Shown here: positions 12,713-24,649 of the stretch, piece after piece
Layout of the letters: every line of letters begins with the position of its first letter
Position numbering within the stretch: the first letter of the stretch is position 1
From: Eopsaltria australis
Taxonomy: Eukaryota; Chordata; Aves; Passeriformes; Petroicidae
Length of the DNA: 64,000 bases
Reading direction: 5' to 3'
NCBI GenBank assembly: GCA_034509425.1
Contig: JAVTVJ010000664.1
Location: forward strand, 62,001 to 126,000
Program-made: the position numbers and the translations under genes
Notes under the pieces: generated by a model
Told to the model about the DNA's origin: nothing
Seen by the model: the letters and a program-made list of their open reading frames with translations, nothing else
Database searches by the model: none

Positions 12713-14349
12713 TACTCTGGATAGATTTCCAAAGTGAATTAGCTGTTCTTCCAATGTGGCTCTTGGGGCGAGGCACACTTGTTCTTCAGAGGATTTGGGA
12801 GGGGATGTGTCACTCCTATGAAGAATTGAGAAGTTTTGAAGAACAGCCAGAAGAGCACAGAAATCCACACTCAAGCACATCTTCATGGCAAGCAGAAAGC
12901 AGCAGAGATTCCCTTCCTCAAAAAAAAAGGTGAAGGAAGGAAAAATTCTCTGAATTCCCATAGTGAAACATTGAAAAATGACCCCAGTCTGGGCTGAACT
13001 TATTCTCCCTGAAATCCATCTGCACCAAGAGAGCTGGAGCTGTGGGTGATGAATTCTCTTTGGGTCAGCTGTGGATGGAGCTGAGTTTGCAAGGAGATAT
13101 CTTAAGTCACAAATAGGTGATTTCAGGCTCCCCTCCAGCCCTTACTGCACTTAATTGGTCTGGAGATGAGCTAATTACCTGTAAACCTGATAAGAAATTA
13201 ACTGTGGATGCAAAAAGGGCCTTTCAATTTTTTTAAAAAAAGAAACAACACAGAAGAAGGTTTAAATGATCTTAAAACTTGGCCACTCAGAGCAAGTTGT
13301 AGCACATGGATTTGGTGACAGCAGCTGCTGTAATTCTGCCTGTCCCCAGGATGACAATTGCTACAGTTAACATGCAACGTGTTTCACCTCAGTAATCTGA
13401 ATTTATGTGCATTGCTAAAGGTTGCTTCCAGGCTCGTTTTATTATTAACATAAAGATGGATAGACATCTCTAAAGTGTTGCTCGTCCTGTTTTATAAACC
13501 TCTCCCAGAAAAGCTGCCTCCCCTCCATTGGCTATTGGGGAAGCTGAGGAAACTGGGCGAGGTGAAACTGCACATTTTTACATGAGTAGAGCAAGGGGAG
13601 ATGGATCTCGTGTTCAAACAGGGTAATGTTTGGTTCTATTTTGAGTCCATGTTCATGCGTCTCATGGTTCAGAGGTCATACAACATGGTGACCTAGTATT
13701 TCTCGATTTAAAGCATCCTCTTACTTTGGCCTCCTGAAAAAGAACATTTTACCTTGTATTCTTCATATTCTTGAGTGTTTCTAAAGCTCTGAGCTCTAAC
13801 CCCTCTGCTTTCCCCTCCTTCATCCTGCAATACACACTTAGAGATCATTGGAAGAGTTTCCTCCACATTGTTAAACAAGTGAAGGCAGATACCTTCTCCA
13901 TTAGTTCAATAAAAATCTGCAGAAAATATGAATTCTGGTGGAGCTGCCCCAGATTTCCATGATTAAATATCCATGTCCACAGATATTGGCATTTTTTCCT
14001 TCAATCCGTATTCAGAGCAGCACCAAAGTGTGATGAAGGAGAAGGAGACCTGGATGGAACGCAGAGTCCCCTTGCAAAAAGCCTTCATTCAATTTTGGCA
14101 TCTAAGTAAAATCTGGGTTGCTTTAAGAGCTCAGTGCCCCACAGAGAGCCCTGAGGTTCTCATAACCACATATTTGCAAAGATTCAGGACATAAAACATC
14201 CTCAATGCCCCAGGTTCTTGCAGAGGTGTCTAAATAGGAGCTGAGCTCTTTTGAAAACACTGCCTGCATTTCATAAAGCAAAGCCTTCACAGCAGTTTAA
14301 TATCAGGAATTTATTAAGACCTGTTACACCTTTGTAGAATGGGGTCATA
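11599..14349. other. Unique noncoding stretch containing an ATT microsatellite
   Basis: No gene is seen. The only clear feature is the trinucleotide run listed separately. The frame of 169 codons on the minus strand at 12452-12961 is long only because the ATT run translates as poly-Ile then poly-Asn. Confidence 0.5.
12652..12714. repeat. (ATT)n microsatellite
   Basis: About 60 bp of ATT/TTA trinucleotides, broken once by a TTTA step near 12676, which splits it into two perfect runs. It is a simple sequence repeat likely to vary in length between individuals. Confidence 0.95.
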
Positions 14350-14500
14350 TTTTTACTCTTCTAATTTTACATATAGATAAAATGAGATACAGAGAGGTGA
14401 AGCTGATATGCTCAGGATCATAAAAGAACTATAATTTAATGCTGAGTTTGGATGGGAAAGGTCAGACATCACAACTCCCACTACCTTCTTTAAACACTGG
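14350..14500 (+). mobile_element. MIR-like ancient SINE fragment
   Basis: The words ATTTTACATATAGATAAAATG, GAGATACAGAGAGGTGAAG, TATGCTCAGGATCA and CATCACAACTCCCACTACC follow the order of the 3' half of amniote MIR SINEs. In that order, a 'TTTTACAGATGAGGAAACTG'-type segment leads into a 'GCCCAAGGTCAC' core. Divergence is high, as expected for an element older than birds. Boundaries are approximate. Confidence 0.5.
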
Positions 14501-15609
14501 ACCCCTAAAGTCCTGAAAAAATTCTACAAAGTGATTAGAAATCAGGTTTTATTCAATTTCTCCTCTGTGAATCATCTCCCAGGCTGTGTGACCCGAGAGC
14601 TCCATTCAGGTTTTGGAAAAGACAGAATGAAACATTTATTAATAAATAAAAAGAGTTTGGAATATTTAGCAGGACCAAAGTTTAAAGATTATAAAGATCT
14701 GAGGCTCTTTAATAAATATTAAATATACATTTTTCACCTCATTTTTGGCCAGACATGAAGTGCGGTGTAGAACTGCAGGGACAACGAATTCCGAAGCCAA
14801 GAGACCTCTCTCTTTGTTATGGGCTCACTCTAATAAAAAATACTTCTATTCCCTCCAGTTCATGCAAATGTGCTGCTCCTCTGATTAGCGTGAAGAGCAC
14901 CAAATGGCACTGGAAATCAAGGAACCTAATTATTTCCAGCAGTCACTTCAAAGATGCACCACTGCAATGAAAGACAAGTCTCTCACCTCTTGGGCCCTAT
15001 TATGTTCTAAACTTTGCCTAGCCTTCCTGACACGCCACCTCTGCCTCAGACGGATTTGATGAATCATGAAAACAGCATCATTTACAGTTCAAGGTACCAA
15101 AGCAATTTTCCATCGGCGTCGCCGTGCCCTTGCTGCTGCAAGAGGGGAGTGGAGGGGGAAAACTCCGGTGACTTTTCAGCAGTCAAGTGATTTCTGCAGG
15201 GGAAAGGGAAAAAAAAACCAAACAGAACAACAGAACAGCACAGCAAATAATGTCTGAGAACAAGTCTCTCAGGGTGGGCACTGGGTGCCTGTGCACAGGG
15301 ATTTTCTATAGCAGGGAAATACAGATGGGAGTGTGTTTAGTGGGGTTTGGTGGCAGGGACATCACAACATTCATGGGGTGAGCCCAAGCCTTGCTCTGAA
15401 GTTCTGCTGGAAGTTGTCCTCAGACAATTCACTGGTGACTGGGGACCAGCTCAGTATCCCCTGCTGGCACCCCTGGCTGGGAGCCAGCCTTGGCTCAACA
15501 CACACCTTTAATCATTGCTTTTATAATCCCACCCATCTTCCCTACAAGTTGATGCCCTTTGGTTGCAGGCTGCTGTGCCAGATCAGGGATTGGAGAAACC
15601 CTCACAACA
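14501..15609. other. Noncoding stretch; candidate conserved element near 15040-15180
   Basis: No gene is seen. Around 15040-15180 a stretch containing TGATGAATCATGA and the CpG-bearing word ATCGGCGTCGCCGTGCCC stands out from CpG-poor surroundings. It could be regulatory, but this rests on composition only. Confidence 0.35.
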
Positions 15610-16090
15610 AGAAGAACACTGGAGGGTTGGAGCAGGTCCTGAGAAGGGCAACAGAGCTGAGCAGGGCTGTGCAACAAAAATCCTATGAAGATCTGGACCA
15701 TAAATCCCATGAGGAGCAGCTGAAGGTGCTGGGGTTGTTTAGTCTGGAACAGAGACATCCCAAGGGAGACCTTATTGCTCTCTTCCACTCCCTGGCAGGA
15801 CACTGTGGTGAGGAGGACCTTGGTCTCTTCTCCCAGGGAACAAGTGACAGGACAAGAGGAAACAGCCTCAGGTTGTGCTAGGGAAGGTTCAGGTCAGGTA
15901 TAAGGAAGAATTTCTTCCCTGGAAGTGTAGTTAAGCATTGGAAAGGTGGAGTCCCCGTCCCTGGAGGTGTCCAAGGAATGGCTGGATGTGGCACTCAGTG
16001 CTCTGGGTTTAGTGGCTCTTGGGGTGCTCAGTTCAAGGTTGGATTTAGGAACTGGGAGATCTTTCCCAACCTTAATGATGCTGTGGTTCT
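15610..16090 (+). mobile_element. CR1 LINE 3' region, 5'-truncated
   Basis: The order of segments is that of the CR1 polymerase C-terminus and 3' untranslated region. GGAGCAGGTCCTGAGAAGGGC is followed by GAGGAGCAGCTGAAGGTGCT, CTTCTCCCAGGGAACAAGTG and GACAGGACAAGAGGAAACAG. Then come GGATGTGGCACTCAGTGCT and a degraded tail near CCCAACCTTAATGATGCTGT. The frame spanning 15333-15881 owes its C-terminal half to this relic. There, residues such as GLFSLEQRHPKGDLIALF resemble the LINE polymerase end. The copy is diverged and inactive. Confidence 0.88.
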
Positions 16091-17410
16091 GCATCTGTTC
16101 ATTGTTTCTGCTGTCACAGGAGGAGTGAAGCTCTCCGTGAACCACCCAGGAGATTCCTGTGGCCTCTACCATCCCCTCTTCCTTGTCCTCTCTCTGTAGC
16201 AGAGGAGCAGGGACAGCCTACTAAACGCGACCTAACTCTGATTGTTATTTCAGTCTTTCTGTAGCACACACTTGTTCTCATTACTTAGTCTAAGGAGGCT
16301 GCCATTTTATGTGGAATTAATTTCCTTTCTGGAATTCTGTGAGCAGAGCTGAATATATATTTCCCACCAAAATGTCATGAAGATTTTTTTTTTCCTTAAT
16401 CATTCCCCAGGACATTTCATGATTGCTTGAGAAATGCTGCAAAAGCTTTATTGAATTTCTTTTTTTTTTTTTTTTTCCTCTGGTAAAATCTTCACAAGAT
16501 GGTGGTTTAGCACTGACAGGTGTGAAATTAAGGGAGTTTCACAGTTTTATAGGAGAAGTGATCTGCATCAATAAGAATGCTAAATCTCGGAATTTTTTAA
16601 GTATCATTTTAACAAGGGTTGATATTTTCTAGTAAAAATACATAAAATTTCACGGCAGTTTAATGCAGTACATCTTTCACAAAATTTCTGTGAGGTACCT
16701 CCTGGCCTGGCACCCTTCCTTGACTGCTGAACATCAGCTTTCTCAACAAGCCACTGAATTCAAAGCCAGAATGAGTCCAGACAGAAACTGATGGGAGTTC
16801 AGAGACCTCTTCTCTCTGCTTCCAGGTTCCCACCTCCCTTGGAAGACGCTCCTGGCTGAGGCGAGGTGAAAATTTCCTAATTTTAGAAAGTGCATGAAGT
16901 TTTTCATCAAAAATCCAATTTTCAACAAAAGACCTGGATTCTGCTCCTGATCCTGTCACAGACTGTGCTGTAACTTCAAATGAAACCATTAATCTCCCTG
17001 TGTTCCTATTCCCCCAATAAAATGACATAGTCGAGCTTCCTTTCTCCTCTTTCTTTGTCTTTATGATTTATTTGTTTTACTTGTCTGCCATGTTTTCACT
17101 GCGCGCTGGAGCTGGAGGCTGTAAATACTTCTCATAACAGCAATATATTCGGTCTCAGATGTGAAGATCACATTAACAGATCCTGAAGGAGCACAGGGAC
17201 ACTTCCAGCACAGGCTTTGGCCGAGGTAGAGTTAATTTTTTCCCCACAGAAGCTGGCACAGGGCTGTGTTTTGGATTTGTGCTGGAAGCAGGGTTGATAA
17301 CACAGGGGTGTTTTAGCTGAGCAGTGCTGGCAGTGCCAAGGTGTTTTCTGCTCCTCCCTGCAGCAGGGCACAAACTGGGGGTGCACAGCTGAGCCCATCT
17401 GACCCCACTG
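16091..17410. other. Unique noncoding stretch, no gene seen
   Basis: A long T run lies at about 16460-16478. The rest is AT-leaning unique sequence. A MIR-like resemblance near 16930-16975 is too weak to call. Confidence 0.5.
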
Positions 17411-17727
17411 TTTGGTTTTTTATTGTCTTTTTAGCCCTCAGCAGCACATGAAGACAGGTGTAGACTCTGCCAGGCCAGCCCTGAGATTCCAACAAGCTGC
17501 TGGTACCAAGCAGCACCGTTCCTCTGTTTCATCTTTTCCATTCCTCTTGTATTTGGAAGGATTTTGCATCTGCTTTTTTTTGTTACCTTGACATAATTTC
17601 TTTTTCTTTGAGCCTTCCACTTAGCTGCACCCTGTGTAATGCAGTGCACAGGATGAAAGCCGTTATCTGATTTGAGTTTAATGTTCAGAAGTCCTCAAGC
17701 TGGTTTATCCAAAGATCCTCCCTGTAT
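17411..17727 (+). repeat. Left arm of a large inverted duplication
   Basis: This 317-bp arm reads TTTGGT at its outer end to CCTCCCTGTAT at its inner end. It is matched in reverse complement by 18448-18789. By eye there are about 8-10 substitutions over roughly 290 aligned bases (about 97% identity), plus one indel of about 25 bp near 17593-17605. No coding capacity or known transposon end motif is seen. The two arms are separated by 720 bp of unrelated sequence. Confidence 0.93.
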
Positions 17728-18447
17728 CCAGCCCTGCTGTCCTGAACATGTCTGAACCTTCCTGATGGCAAGTGGGGGGTGAATTCCTTGTTTTGCTTTG
17801 CTTGTCCACATGGCTTTTGTTCTCCCTGTTAAACTCTCTGGATCCCAGCCACAAGTGAGGTTCCTCCCTTTCCCCTCCCAGCCCTGTCCCTCATCCTGCT
17901 CGGGGCTGTGGGTGAGCAGGGCTGAGCTGGGCTTAAACCACAGCATCTTCAGTTAGGAGCCGATTGACTTAAATTATCTGCAATCAGGTAACTCATTTTC
18001 TCATTTAAGTAATTTGCTTTCATTATATTAATAAAGTCAATGAAAATGCATCTAAAGGGAAATGCATGCAGGAGCTGGATTCAAATCCCAGAATCACTTA
18101 CAGACTTTGTACGACATTTCTGTACAGGACCCGGCCCAAAAGGGTTGATTCCTTGATTAGAGCTGCCTAAAGTCTTTCTCTTACTTTTGAATTTCAATCC
18201 TCATCTCTCCAGACAGCTGATTTTTCTCCTATTCACTGCCTTTAAATCAAATCTAATTCCAGAATACATCAAACCCTGGGGTAGGTTTTCCTGAAACTCA
18301 GCTGAATACATTTTCTTATGTTGGCAATTTCCTCCCCTTTTTCCCATTCTTATTTGCTTAAAAATAAACAGTATCTTTTCTGTAATTCCAGACAGAACAC
18401 AGGGCTCTTGCCCTGCTACACTGCAGCTGAATTCTAAGTATACAATT
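17728..18447. other. Spacer between the inverted arms
   Basis: These 720 bp are single-copy sequence within the window. A frame of 83 codons and one of 100 codons on the minus strand have no recognisable family. No transposase or reverse transcriptase motif is present, so the unit is not an obvious autonomous transposon. Confidence 0.6.
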
Positions 18448-18789
18448 ATACAGGGAGGATCTTTAGATAAACCAGCTTGAGGACTTTTGAACATTAAACT
18501 CAAATCAGATAACGGCTTTCATCCTGTGCACTGCATTACACAGGGTGCAACTAAGTAGAAGGCTCAAGGAAAAAAAAATACGCCTTCCATGAGTATAAAG
18601 ATGTCAAGGTAACAAAAAACAAGCAGATGCAAAATCCTTCCAAATACAAGAGGAATGGAAAAGATGAAACAGAGGAACGGTGCTGCTTGTTACCAGCAGC
18701 TTGTTGGAATCTCAGGGCTGGCCTGGCAGAGTCTACACCTGTCTTTTCATGTGCTGCTGAGGGCTAAAAAGGGAAAAAAAAAGACCAAA
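18448..18789 (-). repeat. Right arm of a large inverted duplication
   Basis: Reverse-complement copy of 17411-17727, 342 bp long. The extra length comes mainly from about 25 bp near 18577-18605, which contains a poly-A run and the word ATACGCCTTCCATGAG and is absent from the left arm. Shared sequence stops sharply at both ends: TTTGGT/ACCAAA outside and ATACAGGGAGG inside. No target-site duplication is visible outside the arms. Confidence 0.93.
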
Positions 18790-21700
18790 TATTCTGGGTG
18801 AATGTTGAGTCCCAGATCAAACCACTAATAGAATATTCTGTGTAAAACAAGCCAGGCAATTATTCCACTCAGCTGTGCTCTGGTAGGGCCTTAATTGGAA
18901 GAAAATGTTCAGTTTGGGTTCAGTGCTTTATTATACACATATATATTAAAAACATAAAAGAAGATCAAAATGGGGTGGGGGAACAGAGAAGCAGCTCATA
19001 GGAACTCATATGTAAAAAGGTTTAGGAGACTAATGTTGATGAGGAGAGCCTAAGGACACTTGAAGTAAAACCCTGAGTAGAAATAATTATTGTACACACA
19101 CTGAGCTCTGAAATGCAGAGGTGAGGCAGAGCACTTGTTCTCCTGGGAATGACATTTAGCCCAGGGAAAAGCAAGCAGCACACATCCTGTGCATCAGATG
19201 AGGATCTCTGAAGTCCTCTGATGATGTAAGACACACGTAGCCTTTTTGCTTGCATGGAGAAAACCCCTTCACTTTGTGTCAAGATGGGACATTTTTACTC
19301 GGGTTTTGCTACAGCTGCCTTTAGACTCAAGGGCTTTGAGCCCCATCGAGTGTGTGCTGAAACTTGTGCCAGGCAGAAATCAGCAACGGCCTCTTCAAAA
19401 GTGCTTCAAAATGCATTCTCCAACTGCTGCCTGCTCTCCCTCCCCTCCAGGACCGTGTAGGGTGTGAAGTTTCAGCTGGTTCTCTGGAGATAGCACAAAT
19501 CCATTCAGGCAAAGACATGCACTCTCTAAGTCAGTTCAGGAAAGGTTTGTGGCAATAATTTCGTAAGGGTCTGAATAAACCAAAGCTGTCTGTAGCCTTG
19601 GATTGCACAAATCCAGGTGAGGTATATCCCCCTGCTCCTAACAAACACTTAGGAGAAACATTTCGATTTCACAGCATCCTCTGGATATCAGGTTTTCCTG
19701 AAGGCAGATAAGGCTCTGAGTGTTTCTGCAGCACAGGGAAAGCAGTTCTCAGTAATCTCAATGGCTTGCCCAAAACTCTTCCCAAAGCCAACTCTTTATC
19801 TTAAATTCCCATTATTTTCACCTTTTGCCTCTACCCCTGCAATTCCCAACACTATCTTGTTCATGGATGGCACTGATCTCTCAAGCTACCCCATGGAAAT
19901 TCATTCTTTCAGGGCTTTAACCCTCACTGAGAAGTGAAAAAGTCTAGGAAAAATCTCACAAATGACTAGGAAATACCCCATATGCTTCTGGAAAATTTTG
20001 ATTTCAACATGTAGATTTCTGCGCAAGAGTGATCCCTGGAGCCTTCTGCCCGTGGTGAATGCCCATGGTTCAGATCTCTCCAGCTCACCAGGCACCAAAG
20101 CATGTGCCAGGCTGGCTGAAAATCATCTCAGCCCAAGATTGTCTCATCCCATCCCTGAAGGGACAGATGAAGTGTGCTTGTGATGGGATATCCCTCCCAG
20201 CTGCTACCAAAGGGAGCCAGGGCAGCCAGGTAGGATGGAGATGCCCACACTGAGAGTTAGGAGGGAAGCCAGTGTAGATGAACTCCTGGTTCCTGCTCTT
20301 TCACCCAAACCAAGGTTTGTCCCCTCTCTTCTCCCCTTCCCTGCTCTCTTTTGCCTTTTGAGTTGAGTTTTTTATGCACAGTCACTCCAAAGATGAGCTT
20401 TGCCTGCTGGGTGCCCATTGCAATCCATAATCCTGGCAATTTGGGTATTGCAGGCACAGGTTCAGTCACCCTCATTTCTCCATCACTGGTATTTCACAGT
20501 TAAAAACCTAAGAAACAGAATATACCGGGGTCTGTCCTCACATTGTGAGTGGGAATTAACAGCAGCAGAGCTGCTTTATTGTAATAATAACATTTCATGT
20601 AACATCTCCCATTTCACACTATCTTTACAACGTAGGATGACCTCTCCAAGAAAGATGAAAATAACTGTAATTACATCTGTGAAAGCCCCAAAAACCTACA
20701 GGGGGGGTGGAAAATTATTTGCCACATATTGTGTGGAATATCTTTGGGAACACAATACCAGCTCCCTAAGGAATGGTGAATTGAGGGACTTACAGGTAAT
20801 TTGTTTTGTTTTCACTACAGTGCCTGGTAGTCATGGCACTGCATGGAATCTGAATTTTCCCCAATCTATGTCACCACTGAAGTAAAAATTCCCTTTCCAA
20901 CATATAAGTCTCTCATTTGTGGCAGAAGCATCACCTCCCACCCCCATCTTGACCCCAAGCCCTTGCCCCAACCCCGTTTTTTGTGTTGCCATTTTGTTGA
21001 GGAAAAAGAGAGGCAGAGGAAAAGGAAGTGATTCCCTTAAAGAATGGCGAAATGGAACCCAGAATCCAGGTTTTCCAGTTCGTCACACTGCTTCCCATCA
21101 CACTTCTAAATGGTTAAATCTGTTTCTGCATTCTCCTCAAAGTCAAGCTTTCCTGCTGTTCTTTGTGGATGGCCCTCCCAATCAATTATGTCAGAACAAT
21201 CACCAGTATGGTGTAATAATGTATAATTTTTCATCTAAATTAAAATGTACTTAGGAGACCTTAATTTCCCACACATTTCATTGCATTCATCAGAAATAGA
21301 GCAGGAAAAAAAAAAAATCCCTCTGAGCAAACACTGTGAGTTGTTTACAAATGCTTCGAGCGCAGTAAGACACGGATTGCTGCTCCACAGACCCTCCTCT
21401 TCCCACCACACGGGAGATTTTCCAGGCAAACTCCAGCGAAGGAGATAGTGGGGTAGCAGGGCCAGCTCTGATCTTTAAGGAAAAGAATTTGTGCAAGGAG
21501 ATGGTGCCCCATTTAGAAATCTTGTGGTGCGCTGTAAAGCAGTAATTGCCATCCACCCAGAGACGTTCCCATCGCACGTCTCTCTTAGTGAATGAAACTG
21601 CAAATTAATTACTGTCTTGTGCATGCATCAAAGACCAGTGCTGTGCACAGAAAACAGCCAGGGTGGAAATCAGGCCGCGTTTATTTCAGGCGAGCTGTTA

Positions 21701-23039
21701 AAATATAGGTGAAAAATCGTAATAGGCTCAAAAGTAGTTTAGACAAAGCGGGGCAATTCTGCAGCCTCACCAATAAATCTTCACTGACTCAGGTGTTTCC
21801 TTATCAAACTCATTACAAAGCTGGTCAGATATGGAAAACACTGGTGTGTTGTGTATCAATAAATTTGGGTTTTGAATTAATGAATAACACAGCATTCCCA
21901 GAGTCAAAACCATAAGCAAAGCCTCTTCCAGAGTAGCCCAAAGCTTTTAAATATATTCTCCCAGCATAACTGTACCTATTAATCCCACCACCCAACCAAA
22001 AATGCATCATTTGTTGCAGTCTGCTTGGGCAAACAGTGCTGTGCTGCTTCCTGCACCCTCCTATCCCACAGCCTGCTGCCTCTTCCCCAAAACTCCCCTG
22101 CTTTCCCCTGCCTCCACCTCTGATTTTGCACATCTTATGTAAAAACGTGGGTTACCTGGGTTGTGGCTTCTCAGGAAATCTCTTTGCAAGCTTGATATTT
22201 TTAGGGAGACACAAGTTAATCTCAAGTGCAAGTGATAGTCCTCAAATACTGTGCTGTAACCCTACAAAGAAGGCTGCCATATATCATGGTTTTCTTGGAG
22301 ATGACATCTTTTCTGTTCCAAAATAAATGTTGGCCAAGGGATTTTTGAGGACTTCATTTATTTTTCCAAATACTGGCAAGCCAAAGTCAGGATTTTGCTC
22401 ACTCAGGAACCCCACTCCCAGCCAGCATGAAGTTATTGCTGTCATTTTTCCAACCAACTTCTCTCTATAAATGACTCAACAGTGCCAGTGTGGGCTTACA
22501 GCAAGACAATATCACTGTAAATGCTTTGTCCAAAAGATACAGGGGGGAAAATTGCATTACAGTTAGAGAAATCAATTAGGTGGTGAATGGGCGTGTAGCA
22601 ATTTCAATTCCCTCTCACACAACTCCATAATGCAGGGAATGCTTTGATTCTAAAACCAGTGAAGTGGCTGCATATTTCAATCCTCAGTTGTGTAGGAAAA
22701 CACCAAATAAGATATTAACTTTTTTTTTTTTTTCACTCGTGCAGGAAAAAAAAAAAAAACAGCTTTTGCTTTCACCTTTGAAAATGAATAGGAAAAAATG
22801 GAAGGAAATTTGAGAATCTCCAACTCCCCCTGCTGAGTTAGTAGGACTAACTGTACAATCACACTGCTCAGTGGTGTAAGGAGGCAATTGGCCATGTGGG
22901 GCTTAAAAACTCCAATTTTTCTTACAATAGCTTCCCACATCCTCACTGGACACGGATTTCTTTTCAAATGCATCCAATATGGATGGTACTTTTCACAAAA
23001 AAAAAAATAGACAAAAGAAACCTCCCAAAGAAAGAAGCT
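18790..23039. other. Unique noncoding stretch; candidate conserved element near 21440-21780
   Basis: No gene is seen. The stretch at about 21440-21780 has several CpGs in an AT-rich context (GGTGCGCTG, GACGTTCCCATCGCACGTC, GGCCGCGTTTATTTCAGGCG). It also has a TCF-like CATCAAAG next to GTGCATGCATC. This is the style of a developmental enhancer; conservation was not tested. The 161-codon frame at 20400-20885 shows no family features. Confidence 0.4.
22720..22759. repeat. T14 / A14 hairpin-forming homopolymer pair
   Basis: Fourteen T (22720-22733) and fourteen A (22746-22759) are separated by a 12-nt spacer, so the two runs can pair as a perfect stem. It could also be slippage-prone sequence that arose by chance. 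Confidence 0.9.
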
Positions 23040-23160
23040 GTAGGAGGGAAGAAAGAAAGAAGCAGAGAGTAAATGCAACTTGCTTAAGGTCACGTTGCAA
23101 GGGCAGGAGTGGAACCCATTTCTTCTGAGTCCTGCTCTCCTCACTGGGCAGTGCTGCCAG
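23040..23160 (+). mobile_element. MIR-like ancient SINE fragment
   Basis: GAAGCAGAGAGTAAATGCAA, then CTTGCTTAAGGTCACGTTGC, GGGCAGGAGTGGAACCCAT and TTCTTCTGAGTCCTGCTC follow the MIR 3' half in order and spacing. That order is an AGAGAGGTTAAGTGACTTGC-like segment, the AAGGTCAC core, then GAACCC and the TCTGACTC-like segment. It is heavily diverged, consistent with an amniote-age insertion. Confidence 0.62.
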
Positions 23161-24649
23161 GCAGCAAAACCTGGACAGGGCAGAAGAGCAGGGGAAAATC
23201 AGAATTGCTTTGCCCATTTACCTCCTCATGTCCCTCTTTTCAGGGCTTTATTGAAATTATACTAATGTATTTTTAAAAAAGAAAGAAAACAGAAGGGAAA
23301 AGCCCACGGTGTATTTGAGAGGAGACATGAACCGTTCTGTCTTTGTCTGTTCCACCTGAAATATTTATTTGTACATATTGACAATGAGCATTTACAGCTG
23401 TCTGCTGAGAAATATTACCCTGAGCTGCTTAAACCACTGTGCTAATCGACAGTGAGGTAGATTGGCAGAGATTTCCTCTGCAAGCCACTTGGAATCCTTC
23501 TCCAGCAGTGCCTTGCAGATCTCTTTTCCACAGAGAATAAAAATATGGCTTTTATCCCCTGCTTCAGGAGAAAGGAATAGGGGAAAAGAGAATATTTTCA
23601 GGATGATGACTGTCATTTTGCCCACACTTTCCAAAGCAGTGTGCAGTCCTGGGTGATGAGGAGACTCAGTTCCTTGGGGTGGATGAGTTTTGTCCCGGCT
23701 GCGTTGGAATGGAGAGGTCTGGGCAGAGCAAAGGGATTTTCTGTCAAGGCTGATGTGGTGCAGGGATCCTTCCTGCCTGCTGATGACTCTGCTTGAGCTG
23801 AAGTTTTCCTCCACTAAAATTTCCTTAGATGAGAACCCAAAACTGGCTGGGTATCACAGCTCTACCCCTCTATCCTTTGATGGGCATCACTCCCTGCACA
23901 CACAGACACGGGCCACAATATCCTCCTTTGTCCTCCTGTTTCCACTCCCAGCTCCATGTCACAAGCACAGAACCCAGACCTCGAGGAGAAGCAGCCTCCA
24001 GAAGAATTATTAGGTTTTATTTCCACCCTCAAATAACAGCTGTGACTCTGAGTAGTTTCAGCCACATGTGGCAACTGCTCTGAGTGGTGTTAACAGCTGT
24101 GGGGGCACGGGAGAACATTTCAGAGTGGAAGGAGAAGGGAAGGAAATCCCTTTACACTGCCAGCACAGACCAGGCAATGGCCTTTGCTTATGCAGATCAT
24201 AATCATAATCATTACCTTTTATGATGAAGCACTTTGGCGTTATGGGGCACAGGTACTTTTTTGAAGTGGTTACTAACACATTAAATAAGGAATTAAGAGC
24301 CAGGCAGCGTTTGATAAATGGCTGTTTGGGGGAGAGCTCAGACCATAAAATCTGCTTGTGATAACAAGGCTCTAAGTCCTGGAAGACAGACTCCTCCCTG
24401 ACTTTGAAGCAGTGCTGGGGATGACTGGAGAGACAAGGCTATTATCATGCTTTCAATGTCATTCCACCCGGTGAGGATGATTGGAGAGACCCTATCATCC
24501 TTTCAATGTCATTCCACCCAGTGTCCTGCTGAGGAAATATCCATTTGGACCACGATCCAGGTGAACACCTCTGTCTGTGGGGGACTGTAGGACATGGCTT
24601 TGGGCAAATGTACTGCTCCAGATCTCGTGCAAAACAAACCTGCTCCATG
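23161..24649. other. Noncoding stretch with a small tandem duplication
   Basis: No gene is seen. A 29-bp-scale poly-A/GAAA run lies near 23270-23302. The only structured element is the two-unit tandem duplication at 24420-24527, listed separately. Confidence 0.5.
24420..24527. repeat. Two-unit tandem duplication, unit about 52-56 bp
   Basis: Unit 1 (24420-24475) and unit 2 (24476-24527) both run from GATGAYTGGAGAGAC to CTTTCAATGTCATTCCACCC. The second unit lacks about 4 bp in the middle (AAGGCTATTATCATG against CCTATCATC). This is a simple local duplication with some later divergence. Confidence 0.85.

Noticed and set aside
12452..12961. 169-codon minus-strand frame with poly-Ile and poly-Asn
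   Set aside because: Its length comes from the ATT microsatellite, and the rest has no family features.
15333..15881. 182-codon frame as a host gene
   Set aside because: Its second half is CR1 polymerase relic; the first half is unrelated unique DNA with no domain.
18061..18130. tRNA-like GGATTCAAATCCC word
   Set aside because: It resembles a T-arm core, but no acceptor stem, D-arm or anticodon arm can be placed around it. It may be a MIR trace.
17411..18789. Autonomous DNA transposon with long terminal inverted repeats
   Set aside because: No transposase frame lies in the spacer and no target-site duplication flanks the arms, so only a non-autonomous or non-transposon origin remains open.
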